The notes beneath the pieces are model-generated. The model worked only from the letters and a program-made list of their open reading frames with translations, had not been told where the DNA came from and ran no database searches. Both the position numbers and the translations under genes were made by a program. Shown in pieces: positions 10,520 to 29,993 of a DNA stretch of 64,000 bases (within the stretch, counting starts at the first letter, position 1; each line of letters starts with the position of its first letter). Location of the stretch: positions 6,329,001 to 6,393,000 of the forward strand of contig CM034126.1 of the NCBI GenBank assembly GCA_019914995.1, written 5' to 3'. The DNA comes from Acanthochlamys bracteata. Lineage: Eukaryota > Streptophyta > Magnoliopsida > Pandanales > Velloziaceae.

Positions 10520-13306
10520 CTAGTTTCTTGCGTCCAAGGTCAAAATAGTGCTCAAGTTCATTGGGTTCATCAAGTCAAGGGAACCGTTCATCATCTGGTC
10601 CACAATGATCCTGTTAGCCTTCTCAGTAGGATGGAACGGGTCCCAGAATGCATAGAGAGTTCTGTCAGGGCACAGGTTTGATGCACTTGTGCAGAGACCA
10701 ATTCCATTGTATGGACCTTGCCCACAGCAAGCAACCTTAGATGTAACAAAACCTGCAAAAGTTTTCATTCTAGTGTCAGCAAAAGCAAAAAAATTAGCTC
10801 TCCATTTTAACCTGTTATGATCAATATATATGTACCATAAACTTTTGGGTTGTCGATGTAGTCCAAATGCATAGCGTAGGCATTGGCAGAGATGAACACA
10901 TCAGAGCCGATTCTGCTGTTGAGTTGTTTCAACATCTGGGTCAACTGAGGGTTGTAGAAGTTGGCAGCACGTTGGAGTTCAGGATCACAATGGCCATCAC
11001 GGCTCCTCCGAGCTAGCTCGGCTGGAACACAGCCTAGAGCACCAGTGCCAGTGACCATAACACGTCGAGCACCTAGTTCATAAAGCCTCTGCAGTGACAT
11101 TTGTAGTCATTAGATAATGAATTTAAATTAAGTTTTAACATTTTCGCTACAGGTAGGTTTGAGAATTGAATCATTGTGCCCGCATATGCGTTTATTGGCA
11201 TAGAAAAGAAGGAAACAGATACTTTGTAGCTAGTGCTGGAATGAAAAGCAATGTTGAATCGATTTTCGTAAGAACTCGCGTTAAATTCCTCCCAAACTTT
11301 ACTAAACTATGAAAAAGACTACTGCAACCAAATCCGTGTTGAATGTAAAAAATTTGGAGAAAGCACAGCAGTATGTGGATTATCACCTACCATCTCAATT
11401 GGCATTTTATTGTATACCTACAAGAGGAGACCACCTTAAGTTATGGCAAATAGAAATTATAGAAGCATACCTTGTTACCCTGATAAATCAAATATTTTCA
11501 AATAAACAGACAAATGTTCAGGAGTACGTCCAAAGAGGTGTTAGAAAACCCTCGCAAAGACTCTGGAAAGCAAAATTAGAGTTCACTCCTCTCTCTGAAG
11601 TTTTCTGCGATCTGGTCTTGAAATGCCCATTTCCGTCTAATTGTGGAGTCTAGGGAAACTTCTAGAAAATGGAACTAAACAAAATAAGTGTTAGTGGATT
11701 TAGTCTCACATAACCATACTGTGTGATCCTTTGGACATTCATAACCGGGCAAATCCACCTATGACTATAGGGTTTTGGGTTAGAGAGACACATGCTTCTA
11801 ACATGATATCAAAGCCCGTTTAGCATAGTCTGTGGCCCATTAGACGCAATCATAATTTGTATCGTAAGCCTTGATTTAGTACCTGTGGCATAATTCAGAT
11901 CCACGCCTCTCATAAAGATGGGTGTTAAAAGGATTTATTAGTCCCAAATTGTCAGACTGTGTGATCCTGTATGTACTTATAAGTACTGGGCAACTCTATC
12001 TATTGCTCTACAGTTCTGTGTTAGAGATTTAGACTTCTAATAATAAGCTAACCAATTTAGTAACTCTTCATGCCCATGGAAAATGTCAACTTTGTAAAGG
12101 TTGTCTTTTAGATCAAGTTCATTAGGTTCTGCCAAGAAAATGTAATACCAAAGTTACAAATAATGACTACTACCCTGCTCTATCAATTTTCTGAATAGAG
12201 TTTGTCCTGCAGTTCTATGCGCCAACGAAGTGCTTTATAAAGTGCTTTTTGCAAACGATTGCCATCATAATAGCAAACTGTTTAGTAACTCTTTGCAAAC
12301 CGAAAGTTGCATTCTCACAAAAGAGGCTAAAAAAAAAAGGAAAGAACAACTTAGAAAAGAAAGCTTGGGCACAAACGATATTATTCTTAGACATATAATG
12401 CATATGAGTAGCTGGTTAAAATTAATGAAATATAAGGCAATGCAAGGATTTTAAAAAATATGGGAAATCAATATTGGAGTTATTACCGTGAGAATGTTCC
12501 TGTATTCAGAGAGTATAAAGCGAACATAATCAGGCAAGGAGAATTCCCGTGATCTAACGGAGTAGGGCACCAAGTAATAGTTGTTGACGAAGTCATTGCC
12601 TCCAAGAGAGATTAGAAACAGTGCACTGCTCACAAGTTGCTGTGCAGCCGCAGGACCGATCAGTGAGCTCAGCCTCTGCTTATACTGCTGGAAGTACTCT
12701 AGTTGCTTTGCGATCCTGATTATGTTCAGCTGCAACGCAACGATGGCTCCAGTGAGAAATTCTTTTGGAGCTATAATGGGGAAGAGTTCTACACATGTTG
12801 GTACTTACAAATTGGATTCCAGTATCATTAAGAATTCCAATACCAGCTGATGCAAAATTTGCACCAACAAGTAGCTTTTCGCCTCGAAGCTCAGGACTCA
12901 GGTACGGCAATGTGGGTTCAGACCCTATGCGTTCACCTGCAAAATAGAACAATAGTGACAACCTAGTCATAGCAGCTTATACCAAGTTATGCCAAATTGG
13001 CATGTTTTATAGGTGCATGGTTAGTTTATGCAAAAATTTTGAATTCAGAAGCAGCTCAAACACCTAACTGATAATGTCGGGAAAGTTAAGCCCATTGGAG
13101 AACCGTCCGCTTGCACGATGATCTGGGGAATCAATTCCGTAAGGGAACTGGTCAGCCCTTGCAGTGGTGGCCAAGAAGTTGTTGTTGCCATTGTCCACCA
13201 ATGAGTCACCAAAAATAAAGAAAGCGCGGGCTTCACTCTTCGCTGCTAGCAATCCTATGGCTATAATGCTAATGAAACACAGAACAAGAGCCTTGAAAAC
13301 GTTCAT
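10520..13306 (-). CDS. GDSL-type esterase/lipase, five exons
   Basis: Exons on the minus strand: 13306-13069, 12936-12809, 12729-12487, 11088-10836 and 10752-10520. All introns are GT-AG and the phases join to a 364-residue protein. A signal peptide ends near residue 26 (SEA/R), so it is probably secreted. SGNH blocks are present: Ser35 in [11 protein letters not shown], Gly104 in [10 protein letters not shown], Asn167 in GGNDFVNN, and Asp325/His328 in DPFHP. Conserved motifs [14 protein letters not shown] and [13 protein letters not shown] place it in the plant GDSL subgroup that includes Arabidopsis At5g33370, LTL1 and At4g28780 (OSP1), enzymes linked to cuticle, wax or stomatal pore formation. 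The exact substrate cannot be read from sequence. The third intron (1398 bp) contains a TRIM retrotransposon, and all catalytic residues are intact. Confidence 0.93.
11689..12042 (+). mobile_element. Miniature LTR retrotransposon (TRIM/SMART type) in intron 3 of the GDSL gene
   Basis: The left LTR is 11689-11803 (115 bp, TGTTAG...CTAACA). The right LTR is about 11923-12042 (TGTTAAAAGG...CTAATA). Both contain GTGTGATCCT followed by a CATA/CTTATAA stretch, a GGGCAA box, a CTATAG/CTACAG box and GTTAGAGA. Right after the left LTR, TGATATCAAAGCCCG resembles a primer-binding site for initiator methionine tRNA (usual form TGGTATCAGAGC). The 5-bp duplication ATAAG flanks the element at 11684-11688 and 12043-12047. 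It codes for nothing. The LTRs differ a lot, so the insertion is old. It lies antisense to the host gene. Confidence 0.8.
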
Positions 13307-13410
13307 GATTACGAACTATATGGAACAGGATGAAGTGCACTAGTAGCAATTAGTAGTTCACTGACGTTAGTGTGGATTTTTGACGGATGCTGATGTGAAG
13401 GGAAATGGTC

Positions 13411-13419
13411 TTATATAAG
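13411..13419 (-). promoter_or_regulatory. Candidate TATA box of the GDSL lipase gene
   Basis: Read on the minus strand, TTATATAAG lies about 105 bp upstream of the start codon at 13306, a normal distance for a plant core promoter with a short leader. Confidence 0.5.
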
Positions 13420-15500
13420 GTTCTATATCAGCATCATCAATCATGCTCAGCTTCCCTTAATTAAGGCAATTAGAGTGGAGGGAAAAAAAAAGGACCACAC
13501 CAATAAGAAAGCTACTAAAAGTAAACTTGCAAAAGCTATTTATGTGCCATCTTGGACAGGTTTTCAAGGTAGTTGGAACTTCGTTTCACATAATTATGAG
13601 ACCTTAGATCCGAGATACGATAGCTAGCATTATTTCTAGAACCCAGTAGGTGCAATCTAATTGTTTGCTCCTTTTCACTGGAATTGATGTGCCTAAGCCT
13701 AAGTGTGAGTATCACTGTCATGGATCTAACAAGATTAGCAGGTATCCTTTGACACCCGAACCTTTGTATTGAAGTGGTAGCCAAGTCTTCATCTCGATCA
13801 CCTCTAAATTACAATGGTGTCTGATGTTAAAAAGCTGCGTTTAGGTAGTTGTCAGCAGATATAAGAAATCGTTGGAGAAGTATGACATTGGTCACTTGCT
13901 TTTATATGATCATGCTTTTAGCAGAGTACAAGCGCGATTAGGTAACGGCTTCTTTATCAAGTTGTATAGTGAGTATATTGAAAGAACTCAAAAGACATAC
14001 TCACACTTGGATAATACAATGATATGCAAACAATTTGTAGGATCGGGTTCCCACACTAAAAAGATTGGCCAACCTCTTGGACTTAAGATTCCCACAATAA
14101 GGCATACCCATTCCAAAGATCCAAAAGCATGTAGGATCATTAAAGGTGATGATTTTGCTTTGCCCATACGTGACCACTTCCACTTTTTTATTTATGAAAA
14201 ACAGAAGAAAGGTAAAAGCCCGATTTTTTTTTCTTATTTGTGCTACATCTATCTTATGAGAGTGATGAAGGCCTAAGAGCCCACCAAGCAGTCCGTCCAT
14301 TTCACTGGGCCCATAAATATTTTGGGGTTGTCTAACTGAGCCTAATGAATTTGGAAGCCCAACACAATTATATAGAGAAGAAGAAACTTCTATTCAGTAG
14401 ATGGACTTAATAGTCATCAAGAAGACTTGCTTTAAAAATCACAAAAGCATTTTGATCAAATTTCATTGATTTTGCTTTGCATACGTGACGAAGGGCTTTT
14501 TGTTTATGCTAAAAACAGAAGAAAGGTAAAAGGTTAAGATTGCTGTTCTTATTTGTGCTACATCTATGAATGCAGAGTGATGAAGGCTTAAGAGAGAAGT
14601 TTGAAGTCCATGTGAGAGCTATAAATATTTTGGGGGTTGTCCTTAAAGGAGTGGCTGAATCAGAAGCATGCAACCACCTCTACATTTTAATGTTTTACAC
14701 TAGTATTCCATCATTGAGTTCATGGAGTCATTAATTTCCAGATCGAACCACTTGGTTATTTACATAATTCCTTTTCTTGTTCTCCTAGCAAACTTACAGC
14801 ATTCATTGGAAGTTTTGAGAGTTGACGATAATCTAATTGTTTCCAGCTCTATAACGTGTTTTTTATGACTTCCTACGCATCAATCGAAAGTTTACTTGAG
14901 ATTACCAGCATATGCAGCAAATCTTTATGGACTTTTTGTTAAGTTCATGTTGTTGTTCTTGCGTGTTCCTTGAGAAAGTTCAGTTATGTTGATTCTTTCA
15001 TTTACTGATGACTAACTATTTGAGCAAACTGATTTATTACTAGTGTTACATGTAGCTACAAAAACTATGAGGCATATGTGCAACAAACCAAAGAAAATTT
15101 TCAGCAATCTGATTTTCTCGTCTATTCAATCCTTATGCCCCCACTGAAACAGCAGGAAGCTTCCTTCCTCTGTACGAGTTCAACAACTGCTTGGTTTATC
15201 TATGGTTTTTGTAGTTATTACAACCTTCGAATAAAAGATACAGCAGCCTGCACTGTGTGCGCCAGTTTTTTAAAGTGTACTTTTTAACAGGTGTGCTTCT
15301 TCCTATTGGGGAAAATCATTGGACCGGAAGTACGTACTGAACAACATATTAGGGGAACTTCATGAATGAAAAGGTTTACAGAAAAGTGTAGTTGAAGAAA
15401 ATTGCGGTTGGATATAGCAGGGTCGGTCTTTTATTGGTTTTCGCATGATAGGAGTACAACGACAAATAGGTCAAAAAAGGTCCAAAGAAATTATGAAGAG
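13420..15500. repeat. Upstream spacer with a duplicated segment (14150-14335 and 14470-14645)
   Basis: Two blocks about 315 bp apart share phrases in the same order: CATACGTGAC, AACAGAAGAAAGGTAAAAG, TTATTTGTGCTACATCTAT, AGAGTGATGAAGGC and ATAAATATTTTGGGG. This is a diverged direct duplication. No coding signature was found, although an open frame of 134 codons (13872-14276) spans the first copy without any recognisable motif. Confidence 0.6.
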
Positions 15501-15756
15501 AGTGTTTGGAATTACTTATAAAATGAAACTTTTCTGAAATAGAAGATATTATTATTTTTTTTTAAAAATGAACTATATTTTTTTTACTTCTAAAAAAATA
15601 ATAAAAATATGCAATAAAAAGATATCATTTCGTAGAATTTTACACTATCTAAATTTTTAAATAAAAATTTTTACATATTTATAAAATATGTATTAAAAAA
15701 CGTAAAATAAAAAAAAATTAAAAAATTGTTTTTGATAAGCAGTGCTAAACGCAGCC
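15501..15756. repeat. AT-rich MITE-like repeat, class 1
   Basis: It starts AGTGTTTGGAATTACTTATA and ends GTGCTAAACGCAGC. Order and wording match the block at 7788-8033. A related but partial block follows at about 16060-16230. Confidence 0.45.
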
Positions 15757-16410
15757 GTCCATATATTTAAGTTGGCGTAAGAGACAATTAATACTACTTA
15801 TAAAATAAATTTTTTTAACAATAAAAAAATTTTTAAAATAGTTCAAAAAATGAGCACATTTTTTTAAAAATAAAAATTATATATATATATATATAATATT
15901 TAATTTTTGTACTTTCAAATTTAAAAATTATATAATATTATAAAATATTGCTTTCAAATTTACCTATTTTATTTTTTAAAATTTCTTTAATACATTTTGA
16001 ATTTAAATTTAAAATCTTGAAAATTTTGAAATTATTTTTGAAATAGAATCTTTTTAAGTTCGAAATTTTAAAAATTTTGAAAGTATTTCTAAAATAAAAT
16101 TTTCTAAACTACAAAATATTTTTATTTTATTTAAAAAATAAATTCTATTTTTTTAACTTAAAAAATAATAAAATTTATAATATAAAAACTTTTTAAATAT
16201 TTTATAAAATGTATTTAAAAATATAATAAAATAAACTCGTTAAAATGGAGCGAAATGTTACTCTGAGTTTGCGTTTATAACTGTCGTTTACTCTGAGTTT
16301 GTGGTCGACGAATTCATATAGTTAATTGTAAGCAATAATTTTTCTCGAACCAACGTAAAAGCAGCAAAAAGTGGTCCTCTCTTCAACGTACTTTTTTAGC
16401 AGCGATTAAA

Positions 16411-16645
16411 AGACCGTTTGAGATTGTATTTTTCGAATCATATTGTTTAATTTTTAATTTTATATTTTTTAATATATTAAATATTTTAAGAATTTTATTT
16501 AAAAATTTAAAAGTATGAAAAAAATTCTATGATCATTTTATTATATATTTTTATTATTAAAAATAAAAATCATTAAATTCATTTTTTAAAAAAATAAAAA
16601 TATTTTTTATTTTAAAAAATTCTATTTTATAAATATTCAAACTGC
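16411..16645. repeat. AT-rich MITE-like repeat, class 1, inverted
   Basis: It starts CCGTTTGAGATTGTATTTTT and ends TATTCAAACTGCAG. The core reads as the reverse complement of the 15501-15756 block, and the same orientation occurs at 56621-56833. Confidence 0.4.
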
Positions 16646-17004
16646 AGTCATTCGTGAGTAAATTGAGGAAACAGGAAATTCATGCTCAGACAAATTGTTA
16701 CCAAGTCACTCAGTCATGTAGATTTCGCAATGCATTCAAGGGCCTGCAATTGCAGCTGCTATCTCCACTGGCATTGAATTTTATTTGTTAACTTTACCGA
16801 CAAATCCCTTACAACTATTTCTTAATAAAAGCAGTTGCAAGTCATCGCTAAAAGGCTATCAAGTTAGTTACAGTTTTTAACTTAAAAAGTAGCAGACGTC
16901 GCTATTTTAATGATCAATTTTTCAACAACCTGTCATCTTCTCTTAAATTTTAATAAACAAATGCTAAAACGAACAGATGTATCGTTGCTGTAAAAACTTC
17001 TTAA

Positions 17005-17276
17005 ATAACTAAGGAAGTATTTATCAACACTTCAAACTCTATTTTTTTAAAATTTATTTTTAATAAAAAAATATATATAAATTAAAATAAATTTTTTATT
17101 AATAATTTTTTTTAAAATTTAAATTTAAAACTTACTATAAATATATAATTTAATATAAAATTTTAATTTTATTAAATATTTTTAATTTTATTTTTTAAAT
17201 TTATTTTCTAAAAATTCTATTTTATCCAAAAATTTCACTTCATCCTACTTGATAAACACGCCCTAAGCATGTTAAA
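17005..17276. repeat. AT-rich MITE-like repeat, class 2
   Basis: It contains AAATTTAAAACTTACTATAA, a string also found in the block at 56366-56595, and ends GATAAACACGCCCT, the inverse of the GGGCGTGTTTACT start at 56366. Confidence 0.5.
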
Positions 17277-17769
17277 ATAGCTTTTTCTAATGTGTGTATG
17301 AACTTCTAACGGGGCGATTTAAGAGTAATTCAAATGGAATTCTTTTAAAATAAAATAATATTTGATAATTATTTGAAAAATAATCTATTTTTTTATTAAA
17401 AAAATAATAGGATTATATTATACAAAAATTTTACGATACATAAATTTTTATAAAATATTATAAAAAATTATTAAATAATATAAAATATAAATTTAAGTAT
17501 CTTAAACGCGATGTCAAAAATCTTCTAAATAATAATATACAGCGACAAAATTTACTGTTAGAGAGTGCATGCGCGCAACGTCTCTTATACGTCATCAATG
17601 ATTAAAACTATTTTGTATACGTGCAAAGTTTATTAATATTCACTTGATTGATTTTAAAAGACTGATTATCTTAACATTCTTATGTTCATGAGTAAAGAGT
17701 AAGTATGTTTTTCTCAACAAACTTTAAATATGTTTTGATGTCTTACGCTTTGCAAGGGTAGCTTAAACT

Positions 17770-18080
17770 AACGGCATGTTTCAAACGATCAAACGTCAGT
17801 AATTTTACTTTTTTTCATAAAATTTTGAATTCTAAATAATTAATATATTTTAATTACACAAAAAATTTAAAATTCTACTTCGATATGCGAAAATTCAATT
17901 CTAACTTTTTTATTTGTACATTCAATACAACTATATTTTTTAATTTTCAACATATTTCTACGATATATTGAAACACAAATACTAAACTCAACTTTTATTT
18001 TATTTTTTCAAGAAATTCTACTTCTTACTTTTTACTTTCACAAAATTTAGTTACGGATATTTAAAACACGTCGTAAAAGA
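17770..18080. repeat. MITE-like repeat, class 3
   Basis: It starts GGCATGTTTCAAACG and ends TTTAAAACACGTCG, giving weak inverted ends. Its inner phrase TTATTTGTACATTCAATACA also occurs, diverged, in the copy that the gypsy element interrupts at 39153/44637. An inverted relative lies at 29375-29669. Confidence 0.5.
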
Positions 18081-18804
18081 CCCATCAAGTGTATCATGTT
18101 TAAGTATTCCTGATAATGTGTTTTTTGAGATTTATATTCCACCAACAGTTAAGAATTTTTAACGCTAAAGACGATGTTAATCAGAATGATGCAGAATAGA
18201 TTATGCATCGTGATAAAATTACAAATAAAATATATAAACAATAATCATGAATATTATAATAATATTTATTTCATCTTTAATTGAAATTTTATTTAAAATT
18301 ATCATATTATTTATTCATTTCTTCTAATTATTAACTATTTATTTTGTTTTAAAATATTATTATTAATTTATTATCAATAATATATATTTATTAATAGGTT
18401 TATAAATATTAATATAAAAATATAATAAACTAAAAATATTATTAAAAATATGTTATAATAACCAAATTTCAAAACTTAAATAATATATGAAAAAATAAAA
18501 TTTTAACAATGAATCATTTATTATATATCTAAAAATATTTCAGTCATTATATATTTTTTTATTTATAACCATAAGCCTAGCAAAACATGCTTGTAGTATT
18601 TTTTATTTTATGAAAAAATTTTAAATAACAAAATTTATCCTAACAGAAATAAAAATAAAAGAAGTTTTTTAAACAAAATATAATTTTTTAGCAAAAGCAT
18701 ATATTCGTTTTTAGGAAAGCTCTAAATTTAAAATTAGCGAGACGTGGCTTTATCTTTTAGCTAGTTTGATGCTTAGAAAGCGACTTCAGATTCGTAATTG
18801 TAGA

Positions 18805-18992
18805 TTTAGGGCATATTTATTTCACCATAAGTGAGTTTTTGAGAAATAATTTTGTAAAAAATGAGTTAAAAACGAGTTGCTAAAAAGTGAATTTAGGGAT
18901 ATTTACAAAAATAAATATATAAATTATTTATAAGAAATTTTTTATTTGAGAAAATGACTTTCAGATTATTGACGGTGAAAGTAAACATTCTT
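18805..18992. repeat. Small MITE-like element
   Basis: The ends TATTTATTTCACC (about 18810) and GGTGAAAGTAAACA (about 18975) form an imperfect terminal inverted repeat around an AT-rich core of under 200 bp. A related core lacking clear ends occurs near 20285-20500. Confidence 0.4.
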
Positions 18993-19389
18993 GTTTAACA
19001 ATTTATCTATCGAAGTTCTGAAATAATTTTCTATCGGTAATCTTCTAATATATACTCATCATGCTCTCTCTTTTTTTTATTTGTACTTTGGATGTAGAGT
19101 TATATTCAATAGCTTACTTTTTTTAATTCATATGTAGCACATATATATACACTCAAATTTTATAAAATTAAGTCTTTCTAAAATCAAGCCAAAAGTAAAT
19201 CTTCTTTAGATCAAATCTTTCTAAAACAAAACAAATCAAATCTTTCCAAAATTAAGTGAAATCAAATCTTTTTAAACACAAACTAAATTAATTTTTTCTA
19301 ATTTGAACACCCAAACATAGAAAGTGATCAAGTATCCTTATCATGCCCTCATAAGATGAAGCTCTGATCGGAGATTCCAATCTTAGACA

Positions 19390-20010
19390 AAAAAAAGATC
19401 ATATTCGAGTAATAGTTTGGTGAGTGCATCAGCAAGTTGATCTTATAATGATACATGAGTTACGCGTGGACCACCAATTTGAACTTTGTTTCTAATAAAG
19501 TAAAATTCAATGGCAACATGTTTTATTTTGAAACAAGAAACTAGATTGTAGCACAAATATATAACACTAATATTACAACAATATATAATAGGAGTAGTTA
19601 GAAGTTGAACACCAAATTTAGATAGTAGAGAGTAAATCAAATTGAGTTCTGCAACAATAAGACAATAGAACGATATTTAGCTTTTGTGGATGAGCGTGTA
19701 ATAATTCGTTGTTTGTTTGAACTCTAAGAGATTGAATTACGATCTAAGTATACCACATAGGCACCAGTAAAGGTTGAGTCATCTTAAACCCAATCAGAAT
19801 CTGAGAAGGCACGTAGAGATAGAGGTGATTCGCGATGTAAAAAAGTTTCGTGATTCATTGTGCTAAAAGAATAGCGAAGGAGACGTTTGACGACTTTTCA
19901 ATGCTTAATTGTTAACTATAAATGTAAGATCTAGTCGTATGAGAGATAGATCTTGAATGCTTCTAATTACAATACTAAATTTTGTTGGATTAGAAAAAAT
20001 GTGCCATTAT
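19390..20010 (-). pseudogene. Decayed Ty1/copia pol fragment (end of RT plus RNase H)
   Basis: Minus-strand translation gives, across several frames with stops, the usual copia order: an IQDLSLIRLDLTF-like stretch, then AFSDSDW, TFTGAYVVYL, ITRSSTKAKYRSIV, the longest open piece (19443-19640, with LLSKFGVQLLTTPIIYCCN and KHVAIEFYFIRNKV), and finally a DQLADALTK-like end. These correspond to the copia RNase H domain and its C-terminus. Stops and frame changes make it non-functional. I could not delimit LTRs around it. Confidence 0.75.
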
Positions 20011-20629
20011 GAAGTGTCAATATTAGACTGGTGCTTAAGACAGTTATGACTTCTTTTGGCCTTGAATCAGCGCTTCTCATAAACTTCCTCTTCAAAATTA
20101 GAGTTGAGAGTTATCAACTTGTACATATTTCATACCATAAATGATACTTCATATGAAGTATATTTATACCATTTAGTTTCTTAGAAAGCTTTTCTTATTT
20201 GACACAAGTCACGCGATGTTCAAAATCTATTAGCCATCCTAAATAGAATTATTTTATAAGGAACCTAATCTGATCATTCAATAAGGATTTGTTTAGGTCA
20301 TTTTTAAGCGAGTTATGAATAGTAAGTTACTAAAAATAATTATTGAAAATAGGTTTAATTTATGTGACTATTGTTAGATAGAAATAATTTGAAAATAACT
20401 TTTGTGTTAAAAAATTATTATTGAAAGTAAATATTGAAAATGAGTTATAAAATATAAAAATCTTATTGCAAAATGAATTAAATATGTAAACACTCTGAAA
20501 TCTAATTTTTGTCGGAGCAAATTGAGTTCGGAATAAAATAAACACAACCTCAACATTTTCAATTCTTCGGGCAATGAGGTTACGTTGATCTCTATTCACA
20601 ACATTTCTACTATAGATGCAAAAACAATT

Positions 20630-21020
20630 GTGGGCGGACTGCCCGCACGGGCCAAATTAATAGATCGGGTAGGATCACTACTGATTTTATTTCTCACGAC
20701 TCGATCCGGTCTATTTATCCGATTTATATTTTAATTTTATATAAAAAATAGAAATTAAAATTTTTTTAAGATAAAATTAAAAAATAAATATTTTTTATTT
20801 TTTAAATTTATTTTTTAGTAATATAAAAATATTTTTTATTGAAATTTGACCTAGTCAACGGTCAATTTTAACCAGGTTAACGGTCCATATTGACAGGTCA
20901 ATATGAACAGTATCCGGACGGACGGACCATTCGACAAACCAACATAATCGGCCCGTCCTACCCGTTAGATCGGACTGCGAGCCAGCCCGTTTGGCACGGT
21001 CCATTTTTACAACTCTAATT
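20630..21020. repeat. Dispersed repeat with GC-rich ends and AT-rich core
   Basis: The left end (CTGCCCGCACGGGCC) and right end (GGCACGGTCCATTTTTACAA) bracket an AT-rich middle; GACCGG/CCGGTC-like short palindromes recur inside. This looks like a degraded terminal-inverted-repeat element, but I found no clean target-site duplication. Confidence 0.35.
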
Positions 21021-21148
21021 CCTACACAAGTAAGAGCCTGAGCGCTGGCAATGGATTGGATTTGATCTGAATTGGGTTCAACTTTGGGATCCAATTCAAT
21101 CCAATTCTAAATCTGGTCCAGTCCGGGAATGGAATCTCCAACAACTCT

Positions 21149-21185
21149 AAAACCCTAAACCCTAGAACAGGAGAAGCTTCTGGAG
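21149..21185 (+). promoter_or_regulatory. Telo-box and heat-shock-element-like site upstream of HSP60
   Basis: AAACCCTAAACCCTAG (about 21150-21165) is a double telo-box, often found near transcription starts of plant genes for housekeeping and organelle functions. Just downstream, GAAGCTTCTGGAG (21173-21185) fits the heat shock element pattern GAAnnTTCnnGA. The two sites sit about 150-190 bp before the start codon. Regulation by heat shock factors is inferred from pattern only. Confidence 0.5.
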
Positions 21186-21335
21186 CCTACTCCTTCCGGC
21201 TGCTCTCCACCTTTTATTCAAGCAAACCAGACCGGTTTCCTTTCTCTTCCATCCCATTCTAGCGATCACACCACAGAAAGAACTACTTACTATTCACAAG
21301 AGCGCATTCTCTTTTTTATTTCAATCAGCGATCAA

Positions 21336-28622
<7,287 letters not shown>

Positions 28623-28795
28623 GCACTTAATAATGTACGCAATTTTTCAAAATTGGCTTAGTAAGATTCCATCAGAGAATTCGCTTGTTGAGGCAACTCT
28701 GCTATTCATGTTTCTTTTCATTTAGCTGGAAAGTTGCGTAAATGAGAGGGGAAACTAGGAAGGATGCTGTTTCAACCAAGAATATCTAGTTGGAC

Positions 28796-28801
28796 AATAA
28801 A
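28796..28801 (+). terminator. Candidate polyadenylation signal of HSP60
   Basis: AATAAA lies about 175 bp after the HSP60 stop codon in non-coding sequence. It is the most plausible signal nearby, but untested. Confidence 0.35.
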
Positions 28802-29374
28802 CCAATATTCATTTTTTCTGTCTGGAAGATCAATAATTTCTTTCAGCATTTTTTACATTTTGAAACTATTACGTGCCAAACCACTAATTATTCTATCGAT
28901 GTCAAAATTATTTTTCTATGTGGTACGTCGCCAGCAAGTTGGTGTTGTTTATTAGCGTGGACGATTTTCAGGCGTTTTAAGAAAACCCTAGCCCTCTGGA
29001 GTAGCGGTTTTCAAACTTGTTATCCTGCCCATGGTACGCCGCAGGATTTTTGCTGTCCTCTTGATCCAATTCATGTCCGTATTTTTTGGTTTGTATAACT
29101 TCCAACTGAGTTTTGTTTAGTTGCCCTAGTAAATAGGTACTTGGTTTGCATGCACGGCTATTATTTTTGTAGTAAACGGATCACACTTCATAGTCTTCAG
29201 TAGCTCTATTTCATTGTATTCAAGGGCGCATCTGAAAATTCTTGGTTAAAAATATATTTGCCTCCTGTAAGGTTAAATTTGCTCATCTACTATGCCTGCT
29301 TACTCCGAAGTAGCTTGCTCCGACGTGAGCGGGAGTCTACTTTGGTTTGACCAACACATAGATGAGTTTTTGTT
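28802..29374. other. Spacer downstream of HSP60, nothing recognised
   Basis: Short overlapping open frames without family signatures. No gene called. Confidence 0.4.
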
Positions 29375-29669
29375 AAGCGTTTGTTTTAAATGTTCGTGAA
29401 AGTAAAAAATAAAAAATAAATTTTTTTAAAAAATAAAATGAAAGTGATTTAATATTTGTGCTTTAATAGTTTTTTAAAATATGTTGAAAATTTAAAAATA
29501 TAATTGTATTGAAAAGTGTATAAATAAGAAAATTGAAATTAAAGTTTCGCATGTGAAAGTAAAATTTTGAATTTTTTGTGTAATTAAAACATATAAACCA
29601 TTCAAAACTCAAAATCTGACGAAAAAAAATAAAATTATAATTATTTAAAACATGCACTAAAAACGCGTC
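29375..29669. repeat. MITE-like repeat, class 3, inverted
   Basis: It starts AGCGTTTGTTTTAAATG and ends TTTAAAACATGCACTAAAAACGC. The core (GAAAGTGATTTAATATTTGTG, TGAAAAGTGTATAAATAAG) reads as the reverse complement of the block at 17770-18080. Confidence 0.45.
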
Positions 29670-29993
29670 TGCAGGATAGTTATCTTTAAATGTGCTAGCT
29701 ATATCGAATTTTTATCAAAATTTTATTTTTACTTCTTACATTTTAATTCATTTTTATAATATTTTAAAATATTTCCAAAATTATGAAAAAATACGGTGTC
29801 AAAAAATTTTGAAAAGTTTTAAATATATTTTTTTTTCTTTTTTATTTTATTTTAAGTACTCTCCAACATTCATGGAGACTTATTTTTCACCACTTGCTAG
29901 GTTTATATTATTGGTACGTCAACAGTGACGATGTAAGTCGTTGTTCAGAAAAAATGATGAATAGAGGTTTTCTTTTTGCATTTAAATTCTGGC

